Positions 21,040 through 32,804 of a stretch of 64,000 nt of DNA are shown here, piece after piece. Source of the stretch: Grammothele lineata (Eukaryota > Basidiomycota > Agaricomycetes > Polyporales > Polyporaceae). Under the pieces are notes generated by a model, which saw only the letters and a program-made list of their open reading frames with translations, was not told the origin of the DNA and did no database searches. The stretch covers positions 310,001 to 374,000 of the forward strand of contig NDFF03000043.1 of NCBI GenBank assembly GCA_002150815.3, in the 5' to 3' direction. Made by a program: the position numbers and the translations under genes. Numbering within the stretch: the stretch's first letter is position 1; the number at the start of each line of letters is the position of its first letter.

Positions 21040-23390
21040 ATGTCTCTGAAAGTCCCCAAGGCACAGAATCTTCAACTCTTCAAGGATGGCTACAAGGTTG
21101 ATTCATATTGCTGCTCTGTCAAGCAGTAGACTGACCCTGACGCGTCCCTTCAGCATCTGTCCGGACTCGAGGATGCTGTCCTACGGAACATCCAGGCAGT
21201 TGCGGAGTTGTCAGATCTGGTCAGAACGAGCTTCGGACCTAACGGTGCGCGATCATGGCCTTCTTCAGACGATTAGTGCTGAAACGTACGCGTCTTCGTA
21301 GGGCGGAACAAGCTTGTGATCAACCATATAGGCCGACTCTTCGTAACGTCAGATGCTGCTACGATCATCCGAGAAATTGAGGTGGTGCACCCGGCTGCGA
21401 AGCTGTTGGTGATGGCGTCGCAGGCACAGGAGTCGGAGGTACGTCTGCCATTCTGATCATGCGTGGAACAAGTCAAGAGCAGGACGATGAGGGAATATCG
21501 GGGAACGCGTCCCGTTGTCAGTGTACCGGGTCGTGTGTTCTTCGCAAGATACACACAACCTTGGTTTATGCTTCTGTCACACGAAGGCAAGGTCGCCTGG
21601 TGCACCTTTCCGGAACCAGCCTAGGAAAGCTTCCCTTTGCGTCATCCTTACCGCGCTCGGGTTGATACTGGCTGTGTTTCCTGCGCCGTTTCTGCCAACG
21701 CCGTCCTGCTCTCGGTAGAACCGTGTTTCGCAGGAGTCTGATGCTGATCTTCCCCCTCCTTTAGATGGGCGACTCGACAAACACTGTCATGATTCTCGCT
21801 GGGGAGATGCTCAAGAAGGCCGAGCACCTTCTCATCATGGGCTTGCACCCCAGTGAAATCATCAAGGGCTATGAGCTCGCGTCAACAAAAGCTCTCGCAG
21901 AACTCGACAGTACGCATATACCCGTTTGATCTCATCCGGCCCACTTATAATCGTGTTGTAGATCTCTCAACCTCGTCATTACCCTCTCCCTTGACGAAGG
22001 AATCCCTCGCCACCGCGCTCAAGCCTGCCATCGCATCAAAACAGTACGGTTACGAGGACCAGCTCGCGGGCCTGGTCGCAGAAGCGTCGCTAGCCGTCAT
22101 GCCGCCAAATCCCAAAAACTTCAACGTAGATAACGTCCGGGTAGTCAAGATTATGGGTGGTAGCCTCTCAGGGAGCAAGGTCGTCCGTGGTATGGTCTTT
22201 GGGAGGGAACCAGAAGGTATGTAGACCCGTATGCTGCTTCAACGTACAACATGATGTTGACGGATGACATCAGGTATCATCAAGAAGGTGCAGAAAGCGA
22301 AGGTCGCCGTCTTCACATGTGCTTTGGACATCGCGCAAACGGAGACGAAGGGCACGGTGCTGCTCAAGAGCGCCGAGGAGATGCTCAACTTCACAAGGGG
22401 CGAAGAGCAACAACTCGAAAAGGTACGTTATCGCCTTCTTCAGCCTCTCAAACTGCTCTTCTGACCCTCAGAGCAGATCTTCCAAGAGATCGCAGACTCG
22501 GGAGTGAAGACCATCATCGCCGGTTCCGCCGTCGGCGAACTCGCGCTGCATTACCTCAACCGGATGAACATTGCCGTGCTCAAGGTGCTCTCCAAGTTCG
22601 ACCTCCGCCGGCTTTGCCGCGTCGTGAACGCGACACCGCTCGCTCGTGTGGGTGCCCCGACCGCCGAGGAGGCGGGCTTCGTCGACGTGTTCGAGTGCAT
22701 CGAAATCGGCGGCGACCGCGTCACTGTGCTCCGCCAGATCGCAGAAGGTGACCCGGACTATGTCGCCGCACCCGACGTGCGCTCGGAGAAGACGCGCACG
22801 GCGACGATCGTGCTCCGCGGAGCGACGCAGAACCGGCTCGACGACCTCGAGCGCGCTATCGACGATGGCGTGAACGTCATCAAGGCGCTCATCAAGGACC
22901 CGAGGCTCGTGCCAGGGGCGGGCGCGACGGAACTCGAGCTCGCGAAGCGCGTGGAGGCGTACGGCGGTGGACTGAAGGGCCTCTCGCAGCACGCCGTCAA
23001 GCGATGGGCGCAGGCACTGGAGGTTGTCCCTCGTACGCTCGCGGAGAATGCGCTTGGTGGTGCGGAGGGGAACGAAGTCGTCAGCCGACTGTATGCCAAG
23101 CACGAGGGTGCGGACGGTGCGGTGTGGGGCGTCGACGTCGAGGTATGTCATCGCTTTTGGTTGATACTTCAGAGACACAAGCTCATATGTGAGGATAGGC
23201 GGAGACGGACGGCACGCTCTCGTCGACAGAGCACCAGATCCTCGACTCCCTCGCGGCGAAGCAGTGGGCGATCAAGCTTGCGACCGAGGCCGCGACGTCC
23301 GTGTTGAGCGTCGACAGCATCATCATGAGCAGACCGGCGGGCGGGCCCAAGATACCGCAGCAGGCGGGCAACTGGGACGATGATGACTAG
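21040..23390 (+). CDS. CCT8: T-complex protein 1 (CCT) theta subunit
   Basis: Eight exons: 21040-21096, 21154-21244, 21302-21438, 21765-21909, 21962-22216, 22274-22422, 22477-23142 and 23199-23390, encoding 563 residues (family about 545-565). It is a subunit of the cytosolic chaperonin ring that folds actin and tubulin. Theta-specific features are the N-terminal VPKAQNLQLFKDGYKHLSGLE, the FGPNGRNKLVINH nucleotide loop, TSDAATI, the GDSTN motif (GDGTN is usual) and VVHPAAKLLVMASQ. The conserved VPGAGATELELAKRV of the ATPase domain and a C-terminal acidic tail (WDDDD) are present. Intron 3 is 326 nt, far longer than the others. Intron 1 has a weak GTTGAT donor. The GDST change is conservative and activity is expected. 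Confidence 0.9.
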
Positions 23391-24593
23391 TGGTCTGCTG
23401 ACTCTGCTCATGAGCTAGGGATGAGGGGAGGTAGGTTACCGAAGTAGAGACGAGTATTAATACACTTGTACAACGCTAGAGCTCCTTTGCTTGAACCTCC
23501 CTTGAGCAAACGATGTCTACGGTCGGAACAAGTCGCAAGTTCCAACACTGGTTTGAAGTCCCTCGTCGCCCGTTGCAAGCTTCAGGCGCCTGCGTCAATG
23601 CTTCATGAGTAGGAGTCACGACGGCTCCGTCGGCAACTCACCTAACCACGACTCGGACTTGCGTAAGGCGTGCGGGTCACAAACATTGCGCCTGGTCCGT
23701 GCGCGAATCCCATCCACATAAAAGCAGCAGGGCGAGAACGGTACAACTCATACTTACCTTGATGGCTCGAGCCCCTTCATGTCTTGGGCACTTGGGCCGT
23801 GGGGGCCTCCCATAGCACGGCGACCCTGTCCCCAGGGGGCATCCGCGGTTTGTACGGGCTCCGGCTCGTGCACCGTCGCAATATTTTCCTGTCCTGCTTC
23901 GGCCCTCGGGCTGGGCAGGGCCTTAATTTTTGTCGTTCGAGGGCGCTAACCCTAACCCCAGTACAATTACCTCGGAATGAATCCAGTAACAAATGACACA
24001 ATAGAGCTTCGTCTTGGATCAATAGAGTTAATTACCCGCACGTTTACCGAGGTTCAGGCGTTCAAGCTTTTCGCAACGTTCGTTTCTCTGACGGTCAACC
24101 CCGCTACACATATATTCCTCTCCGGCTTCGTCTCTTCAGTGATTCTTGCGGCGACTGTTCAGAGTTGTTTTCTGTATAATCATAATGACTACCTCGGGAC
24201 ATTAACATGTGTGCAGTTCGACGTGACGATCGGGGCCAACCCGACTCTACTCAGGACCTGCCCTTCCCGGAGCCACGCCCAAGGCAAGAACAAGAGATAG
24301 CACAGCTCGATGTTAGTACTCTTGGAAATCAGCGCACGGATCTAAAGTAACTCGTCATGGGTTGGAGAGTGAGTGCATATCCCCCCTACAATCACATACA
24401 TCCTCACTCATTCTGGCGCAGGGCGCTCACTGCTGAGAGCTCCTTGTCTTGACGGACATTTTCTCAGGGAGAAGTTCAGCGGTCCCTCACAAATTCCCCT
24501 TGTTTAGCATGTCGGCTAGTTGGGACCCAGCTTGATGGGATGGCGCGATAAAAGGGGTGAATCGGAAGGAGAATATCCTCTTCGTCGTTGAAT
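23391..24593. other. Intergenic, no gene supported
   Basis: About 1.2 kb. A short telomere-like CTAACCCTAACCCC lies at 23946-23959 beside a GC-rich segment. A frame at 23977-24300 encodes a partly hydrophobic 107-residue peptide without recognisable similarity or splice support. No tRNA-like fold was found. Confidence 0.4.
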
Positions 24594-26945
24594 ATGTTGC
24601 GACTCGCAGGTGAGCTTCGTCTCAGTTCGAGACATATTCCCTAGAACATATCTCAAGTCCGACCTCGCGTTCTCTTCCTTCCTATATCCAATTAGACGAC
24701 CCTTGCCCAAAGGCTGAAGAGACTGCGTCCCGGACCCCTGTGGATAGGATTCTGCGCTCCCCCGAGATTCTCTCGAGGATTATTGCTGCGTCATATTGGG
24801 ATGATGATGGAGGACAGGCAGAATGGCTAGATTTGCGGAATGTTCTTTCCCTTGCGCTGACTTGCAAAGCGTTCCTCGAGCCCGCTCTTGATCGACTGTG
24901 GCGTAGACAAACCACTCTTTTCAACCTCATCAAGACGCTACCCGATGACTCTTGGGCGGAGTACGATGGCCACTACAGGGGTCCGGATGGCTCACAACAG
25001 CTCCTTATCGTGAGTATCCCTCTCACTTCGGAGCATCAAGGACTGAAACTGTTGAAAGGGTATGAGACGTGTGCTCCTCCCTACCGACTGGGACCGGTTC
25101 GACTACTACGCTCCAAGAATTCGGGACCTAGGATACGACCCCTTCATGCCCGAGCCGAGCCACCCGGTTGTTTACTGGCGCATGGCCAACGTGCCAATCC
25201 TTACGCTTACCGCCTTATGCACCGTTCGCCTCCCGTACGAGATCGTGCCCAACGTGCGGAACCTTCGCATCACGACGCAGGATTTCTACATGAGTATCCA
25301 CCTCCATGGCTTCATCTTCATTAACCCTTCTCTCGTCTCCCTTCATCTCGACCTTCGCAACCTCGAGCCACATCAAAGTGGTTGGTGGGCTCCGCTACCG
25401 CCGCCACCGCCCGAAGAGGACCCAGGTGCGCCACAAGAAGGAGAGGCTGACGGTGGCAACGGCACAGATACTGAAGGGAGCGACGATGGCGAAGAAGCTG
25501 CACCGACTGAACCCACCGCCATTGACCAGCCTGGGCCTGCGCCGGAGCTCTTCCCCGGGATGGGACCGCCGCCTGGCGCTAACGAGCCCGATTTCTTCCC
25601 CGGAATAGGACCGCCGCCGCCTCCCGCCAACCCGCCAGAGGCGAACCCACCGGCTGCCGACCCCAACTCACCTCCTCCCTTTCCTCCGCCCGCACCAGAG
25701 CTACTTCCCTTCGATGACGAGGGCTACCTTGTTTCCATGCTCCAGCAGATTCTTGAGATTTGTCCCAAATTCGACAAACTGTCTATACAAGCGGAACAGT
25801 TTGACGGTTACGAGCGGGGCCTGAAGACGTTCATTCACTCCACGAAGACCCTACGTATTTTCTCGTCCAATCTCGAGGCGTGGGAGGACGATGACCTCAT
25901 ACGCCTCGCATCCATGCCTACACTTGAGTCCTTAGATATTTTCTTGCCAAACAGGCTCGAGGGCCACTCATGGATTACCCGCGCCCCAGTCCCGGTGTCC
26001 TTCCCCGCGCTCACAAGTCTCGTACTCCAAGTACTCAACCTCGCATACGCAACGGACTTTTTCTTGTCTTGGGGCCAGTGCAAGCTCAAGGCATTGAGAG
26101 TGCACTGTCATGCACGCCCCTCCACCGGCGAGCTGCAGACGTTCATAGACACGCTGTCAATTTCTTGTTCTGACACACTCATTTACCTATGCATTCACGA
26201 TAACTTCCATGGGTCAGTTGGCGATGAAGAGCCGTTCCGCGGGGAACACTTGCAAGACCTCACTAGATTCGGCTCCCTCACCGAGCTCGATATAGGATTA
26301 GACGGCGCGTGGTTCCTCACCAATGACGATATTGCCATGCTGGCGTCCAATTGGCCCAATCTGGAATGCTTATATCTCGCACGCCCTGGTTTCCACATAC
26401 GCTCTCAAGTCACCTTTGCCGGGCTGGCCAACCTCGTCCGTGCCTGCCCGAAGCTATCTGTACTCTGGATTGCACTTGATGCCACTAAGGACGACCTCGG
26501 CACGGCCGGCGCGATTTCACCTAACGAGCATGCACTCATGGTACACCTCTTGGACTCGGCCGTCACCGAAGACGAGATGGGCAGCGCACTCATCGCGCGC
26601 AGTCTTACAATGCTTTTCCCCCGGCTCAATGTCGTGGACGCATACGTACTGGAGCCGCCACCTCCTCCACCTATGGAGCTTGACATCGAGGAGGCAATGA
26701 TTATCGAGCGTGATGGAAATATGTTGCCCCCCTGGCTGTTGTCTCCTGCTAGGCCGGGAGTGGAATCAGCGCGTACAACGGAGCAGTCGATATCGACGGG
26801 GCAGGACACGAAGATTACGGAGTTACCTTCCGAGGCGCTCCCAGCACATGCATGGATGGCTGGAGGTGAATTCTGGGAAAGGGTGGACAAGCAGATTGCA
26901 ACATTCAAACTATTGAAAGAACTGGACCTCATGGATACGTCGTGA
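24594..26945 (+). CDS. F-box / leucine-rich protein
   Basis: Exons 24594-24609, 24696-25009 and 25059-26945, encoding 738 residues. Exon 1 is only 16 nt (MLRLA plus one base). The second intron ends in AAG. Residues about 18-75 form an F-box-like segment (RSPEILSRIIAASYW... LSLALTCKAFLEPALDRLW). This would bind Skp1 and place the protein in an SCF ubiquitin ligase as the substrate receptor. The rest has irregular leucine-rich repeats (LTELDIGLDG, LECLYLARPG, LSVLWIAL). A low-complexity insert near residues 225-330 alternates acidic and PPPPP blocks. This is a large, fast-evolving basidiomycete family and the target cannot be inferred. The gene is convergent with the Tos1 gene, 172 bp apart. 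Confidence 0.75.
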
Positions 26946-27117
26946 GTTAGACGAGTCATCGTAGTTGTATGCTGTATGAGCGGTCGATTCATCTTGTGTA
27001 GGAAGAGACTATTGAAAGCTTGAGGAGTACGCGTGTACTCTTCTGTCCCGCACTCGATGTAATGCCTATTGCAAAATGAAGTTGGTGAATTCATAAAGAG
27101 TGGGATCATCCAGCAGT

Positions 27118-28523
27118 CTACATATGTCCAGCAGACCGCCTGCGCCCGCCCTGAACCCCACGTTTCTTCTTCCCCCCCGTCGCGAAAGAGACCTCCATCG
27201 CAGGCGCTTTGAGGAACCCATCCACCTGTGCACGAGTGAGTGACTTGGTACCGAAGTCCCACTTCGCGAAGCGTTGAATCGCAATACTGTCCGTCTTCTC
27301 GTCAAACACGACCCCATACGTGACCTTGTCGCTCGTCGGGCGCGCGAATGTCGCAGCGGAGCCCGTGCCTGTCGCGCCCTTCGTCGAGTATACCTCGGAG
27401 ATGCTCTGGTTCGGATCCGCGCCGACAAGGACCTCGAGAATATCAAGCTCGCCGCAACCGCCGGGGGAGCCAACCCCGCGGCAGTTACAGCCGTACTCAG
27501 CCTGGCGGACGACCTGGGCGTTCAGTGCCCATAGTGCGGGCACCTTGGATGGGCCCGTCGAAGGTGGCATGTTGAACGTTGCGACAAACATCTTAGAGTT
27601 TTCCCAACCATGGTTAGCGGTACCGCGCGAGAAGCCATCGCAGGCACGGGAAGCACATGTCTCCGCCGTCATGATGTTCTGTAATGCGCTCGTCAATGAC
27701 CGAAGGTAGATCGGCCGTAAGCGTGAAACACCCACCACTTCTTGGTCCTCTGGAACGTTGCCATTGGAGATCTGAGCATTCGCAGTCGCGGCCGCGTCTG
27801 TGAAAGCGCCGTTCGCGAATGACTGACTGTTCCCGTGGCAAACTGCGAACGGCCGGATCAGTCTCTCTCAAGTGCTGTGCCCGGTGCGCGCGCTGCTTCA
27901 CTCACTCGAGAACTCGCCACTCGCTCCGCCGCCCTTGTTGTTCATGAAGACCAGGTTGTTCGGAGCCTTACCTGCGGCCCACGAGCTGACCTGGTTCCAT
28001 GTCGCGCCGCTCGCGTCTGGTTGGTAGACGGCGATGTCGAACAGGTTCATCGGACCGCGGAAGTTGAACGTCATCTCCTCGTTGAACGGTGCAAGCGCGC
28101 CTGGATATTCCGTTGTGGACGTTGACCACCAGTTTGTTGCGCGTACAGTCCCGACCCGATTGCACCCGCATCAGAGGTCATGATCGCAGCAGCGCCAACG
28201 GAGGCAAGGAGAGAAAACACGAAAGAGCACAGCATGTCAGTGTCCTCGCGATCAATGCAGGCGACAAACCGGTGGCCCATCAAAGAACGCGACGTACCGC
28301 TGATCTGCTTCGGCTTGGTGACGCACGACGGGTTCGCGTCGCAGGTCGGGAAGTTGCCCGGGGGCATCGCGGTCACCTGGTTGTACGTGCCCGTCGCGCC
28401 GACCGAGGTGTACTTGAGGCCTGTCAGTGTGCCGGAAGTTGAAGCGGGCGAAATGAGATCTTGGGCTTGTACGGTAAGGAGGAGCGCTCCGAGCGCGGTG
28501 AAGGTGGGCATTAGGTGCATCAT
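27118..28523 (-). CDS. Tos1-family cell wall protein, copy 1
   Basis: Exons from high to low: 28523-28298, 28100-27906, 27842-27736 and 27678-27118, encoding 362 residues, with intron phases 1,1,0. A clear signal peptide (MPTFTALGALLLTVQA) is followed by the Tos1 N-terminal domain (SVGATGTYNQVT, then FPTCDANPSCVTKPKQISG and an FRGPMNLFDIAVYQP strand). The Tos1/YJL171C C-terminal domain follows (CDGFSRGTANHGWENSKMF, ALWALNAQVV, CNCRGVG, CGELDILEV). Yeast members are covalently linked wall proteins tied to beta-1,3-glucan. The C-terminus is basic and has no obvious GPI signal. A second ATG three bases downstream of the start is equally possible. A GTAAGG site inside exon 2 is not used, because the frame and homology continue through it. 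Confidence 0.85.
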
Positions 28524-29003
28524 ATTGTCAAATTTGGGCGTGGTCGTGAAACGAAAGACGGCGTCGAGTTATTAGAGGAGGAACGAAAGGCGGAAGAGAC
28601 GAGTAAGTCGTAAGGGCCCTGCCAGAGGACCGAGGCGTGAGCGAATGGAGGGTGGGGGACGGTGGGGGTCAACCAGCGTGCCACAGACGGTCGCGAGAGG
28701 CTTTTGAAGCGTCGACGCGCGAGGCGCGGAATGATGCACACGGTCGGGGTGCATCATTCTGGGTACGGCCGTCGGACTGCGGCTTGTTGATACGTGCGCT
28801 CTTCGCTGCATCCGATATCATGCGCAAGTAGGCGACGAGGGGCGAGACGGGGCGAGACGCACAACTGTGGACCAGTAACGGACGGGGAGCGTGATGCGCA
28901 TTGCAGAATGGAGGGCTCTGGAGGCGGTGTAGGATGGTTTATGAAACGTCGGTGTATCGAGGTATACACGCACCGCAAATTGTATTCCGCAACCCAAACA
29001 GTA
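28524..29003. other. Upstream region of Tos1 copy 1
   Basis: About 480 bp between two minus-strand genes, with the Tos1 promoter and the 3' end of the next gene. Near 28840 a GGGGCGAGAC repeat (GACGAGGGGCGAGACGGGGCGAGACGC) occurs. No gene is supported. Confidence 0.4.
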
Positions 29004-30722
29004 TCATGTGCTGATAACAGTAACACCTTCTGACACCGGCGATATTGCTGGTGAAGGTGCATCCGCCGTCTTCTGCTCCTGCTCCTTCGCCTCGGCTTCG
29101 GCTTTCTCCCTTGCCTCGGCCTCTTCTTCCGCTTTAACCCGTTCCTTATCCCTCGCCTCCCACTCCTTCAGCCGCGCCTCGTACCACTCCCAAACCGCCC
29201 GCCCGACCGCCTCCCCACCGAAGTCCCCATCGTCTTCCAGCACGAACATGCCTTCAGGTTCTTTCTCCTTCTTAGCCTTCTTGGTCTTCTCCTTCTCAGG
29301 CACTGGTGGCGAAGGTGGGACCGGTACATCGAGTTGCACGACGGCACACTCGCGGTACAGCGCACCGGGCTTGAGCACCTCGACATTCCCGATCCGAGGT
29401 AGCGGAGCGCCAGCCTTCTTTCCTTTACCGCCGTCCGCCTTCTCTGCACCCGAGTCCTCGTTTCTGGCGTCCTGCTTGTCCCTCGCTGCAGACTCTTCGG
29501 CATTGCGCGCTTCCTCGTCCGCGGCTGCGTCCACACGGGCCTGCATGCGCTTGAGCGGCGTTGGGAGGAAGAGCACGTGGAGGAGCGTTTGAAGGGCAGC
29601 ATTGGAGGATTTCGTGAGGAGAAGTAGAGGGATCAGGAGAACGAGGTACGCCGGGGACCATCCGCCCCCGCTCTCCGCGCTCGTGCCCAGCAATGGCGCG
29701 ACGGTATCTCGACGAGACACGCCGGGGCACGCGGTCACGGCGAGAATGTTGGAGGGCTGCGATTGAGGTTGGGGAGAGGAATCAGAGGCAGCCGAGGGAG
29801 GTTTAGGCTGAGCGTCGGAGCGGCGGTTCGGCAAGGAATCGAGGATGCGCTGGAGGTGTCGAGTGACAATGATTGTACGGAGACCACGGAGACCCTCAGC
29901 CGTGAGCAGTCCATTTTCAACAACGGGGGAAGATGCAGTCGAATTGAGGAAGGAGGGGAATGTGGGGAGAGCGGCGGCGTAGAAGGGATTCACAACGGAG
30001 ATGACGCGGATGTCTCGTTCGACGGGGGCGACGAGCAGCGCGGGCAAAAGCAGAGTGATGAGGAGGAAAGACGCGAGTGACGCTGACTCGCGGGCCTCGG
30101 CTTCGCGTTGCTCCTTGTCCTTGCGTGCTTGCCCGCCGAAGAACCAGATGCGGCCGATCGAGGGATACTCGTGCGCGAGGACGAGCGCATCGATACGAGT
30201 GTCGTTGCCGGTGAGGAAGGTGGTGCAGAACTTGCGTATAGACGTGGCAGAAGTCAAGTCACAGTGCTCGGCGTAGATGTTCTCGTTGTTGGTAGTCGAG
30301 CGAATGACAGGGAGAAGTAAGGATGGGATGGGGTGGCTGAGAGGGAAAGGCGAAAGGGTAATGACGGTCGCGCCGCGTTTTGCGAGCGCGGTGAGTGCGA
30401 CAAGGCCCAAAGGCGTAAAGCCCCCCTATATGAACATCATATATCAGCTACCAGCAAGACGACAGAAGAGACCAGCTCGACCGCCGCCCATGACCGGAGA
30501 AGCGGCATCCCTCTCAGATCCTCCAAGAAGCCACACACGGCATGTACGCGTACTCACCGTTAGAACAATGACTCGCGCATGCAAATCTCGCTCTCTACTC
30601 GTTGACCTCCCCTGTGCATATGCATAGATCACGACGACTACCGCGGCAACTATGGCAGCATAGGGCCAGTACTTGAACGGAAGAACTGCTGTGGCCGCGG
30701 TGTAGAAAACTTGAAGAACCAT
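29004..30722 (-). CDS. DUF1776 SDR-like membrane protein
   Basis: Exons from high to low: 30722-30558 and 30425-29004, encoding 528 residues. An N-terminal membrane helix (about residues 18-37, YAAIVAAVVVVIYAYA) is followed by a Rossmann beta-alpha start with the glycine loop TGGFTPLG that is rebuilt only after removing the 132 nt intron. Then come CDLTSATSIRKF and a VISVVNPFYAA strand, as in short-chain dehydrogenases. A second hydrophobic segment (AYLVLLIPLLLLT) and a long charged coiled coil (about the last 60 residues, Glu/Lys/Ala-rich) close the protein. This fits the fungal DUF1776 family, whose yeast relative is an essential putative oxidoreductase. The catalytic YxxxK was not located, so enzyme activity is uncertain. 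Confidence 0.6.
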
Positions 30723-31103
30723 GCACTTATGTTCCAACGAGGGAGTAGTGGACTGGTGAGCGTGGCTAGATTATGATGTTTGACGAGTCCGCGGCGATGA
30801 GAATGAAGGCGAGAACGAACGCAGAGTAGGCCAGCAACCGACGGTCAAGGTGACGCAAAGCACGGCCGCATTCCGGCTTTCTCGGAGCGCCCAATCTGAC
30901 CACGGCGTGCACAACGCTGCACAGGAGACTTCGAGCAAAAGATATGCATTGAAGAGAACTAACTACCAGTAAAATGAAGTTATTGCGATTGTATGCCATA
31001 CAACTACAGTGAAGGTCCGATTGCATAGCAACGTCTCAGGAACGGCCATGCGCCGTGCAAGATGTCCGTGAATCATGAAGACCGAAACTCATGTCCCACC
31101 CGC

Positions 31104-32804
31104 TCACGATGACACCCCTGTATGTGGCAGTGGAAAGGCCGGCGCGCCAGGCGAGGGCAGCCACTTATCGTCTCTCCCAAGCTGAGACGGCACAACGGAA
31201 GGCGGTGGCGGCGGTATCGCTGGAACATAAGGCTCCGGGTACGATGGCAGCGGCAAGGGCGGCGATTCCGCTCGCGGGCCCGGAGAGGGCGGCTTGGACG
31301 GCACCGTCGGCGCGATTGACGACGAGTCCGGTAGAGACGGCCACAACGAGACCGGCGACGAGCTAGGGAGCGATAACCTGAGGGACGTTGGCGACACGCT
31401 CTGGGATGGGGGAAGCGGGATATGTGCCGGGCTGAGCAGCTGCTCCTCTGGAAGTGCGGGCATGGGTATGGGAAATGTGATAGGCGTCGCCGTCACCTCC
31501 GGAGTCTCCTCGAGCGTGGGCATCGGCCTGTATGCGTCTGAGACACGGAGCTCGCCCGCGGGAGATTCCATGCCCGAGCGTTCGCGCCCTGGGTCTCCCG
31601 TGCTGGGACCGTTCTGGACGATGCTGTGCCAGGGCGAGTAACTCGCGAGCACGTTAGGGACCCATGTCGAGGAACGTCGAAGCGATGTACCCCGAGAGCT
31701 GTCTCTGGGCTCGAGGGTGGAGCGGGAAGACGCTGCGCGGAGGAGAGCACTCTCGGACAGGGGGCGGCTCCCGACGCCCGAGCTCCCGCTCGCCTGAGCA
31801 GAGGAGTTTCGGGACACGGTCTGTGTGGACGTTCCTTCCGTAGATAGCTTGCGCGCGAAGAAACCTTGGCCAATGCTGACTGCACTGACAGGCGAGATCG
31901 ATGAGGTCGGGGACTCGCTTCCATTTCGTACCACAAGCTGTTCTGCTTCGGAGCCGGCGACTGAGTTGCGTATTGAGATTGTGCGGCTCGGTATTGAAGG
32001 TGATTGACGGGAGATCAAGATGGGGGACATGGGCGGAATCTCGGGCAATGGTGATGACGCGGAGTTTGCGAATGGGCGGCTGAGCGTGGATGGGCCGGAA
32101 GTTGTGCTCGGTGGCGGCGTGATATGCGTAGAGGGCCGGAAGGTTGCCACTGCGGGAGACGAGACAACTTGATTGGACTCACGGGAGAACTGGATGTGAA
32201 GAGACGGTAGCCGCCCTTTCCGCCCGTCGCGATTGAACTGGATTCGGGGGAACCACAGCGGAGGCAGAGAGAATGGAGGTGCCCAGCCACCCGATGGTGG
32301 GCGAGTTGCGGTCTCCGATGCGGACACAGTTGGTGGGACGCCGGGAGCCGCAGCACCTTGGAATGACTGTCGTGTTGTGTCGTTGATCGCAGGCGAGGGG
32401 AGGGGGAACATCGGAGGGACCGGGACGCGTGAAGGAGGCTCCCGTACCCGATCTCTACTGTCCAGTGACCCGTCTAGCCCATTCCCTATGGACCGCTCTC
32501 GCTCGTGTCCGTACTTCTCTTCCTTGGGAGGTAGTGGGGGAAGAGGCTCAGCTCCAGGGACGAGGAGGGGCATGTGGGCTTCGGGATCATTGGCATACGA
32601 ACGCATGAAACGCTGCTGCATCTCCGGTCCATCCGGAAACTTGCGCATGAGTTTCTGTCTTCGGTACACGAAGACGGCAAACGTCAGAAGAGCAGCGCCG
32701 ACGATGATGACGATGACGGTGCCTGCTGTCCGCCATCCTGTGGAGACCTGGGTGTACAGTCAACCTCCTCGCGCCGTAAATGGGGTAGACTGGCGACTCA
32801 CCAT
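31104..32804 (-). CDS. Single-pass membrane protein with disordered tail
   Basis: Proposed exons from high to low: 32804-32802 and 32747-31104, giving 548 residues. The first exon would contribute only the ATG, directly followed by GTGAGT. The remaining exon begins VSTGWRTAGTVIVIIVGAALL, a membrane helix, followed by a basic stop-transfer (YRRQKLMRKFPDG) and about 500 residues rich in Ser, Pro and Arg with no domain. If a longer extracellular part exists, its exon lies upstream and was missed. The topology (short outside, long cytoplasmic tail) resembles fungal signalling or wall-stress anchors. No specific family was recognised. Confidence 0.5.

Noticed and set aside
23946..23959. Telomere-like CTAACCCTAACCCC
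   Set aside because: Only two repeat units in the middle of a housekeeping region; chance or ancient trace.
29008..29592. 194-codon Ser-rich plus-strand frame
   Set aside because: Opposite the charged coiled coil of the DUF1776 protein; Ser/Ala runs are the complement of Glu/Ala/Lys codons.
30975..31366. Plus-strand frames opposite the Ser/Pro-rich membrane-protein tail
   Set aside because: Shadow frames of low-complexity coding sequence.
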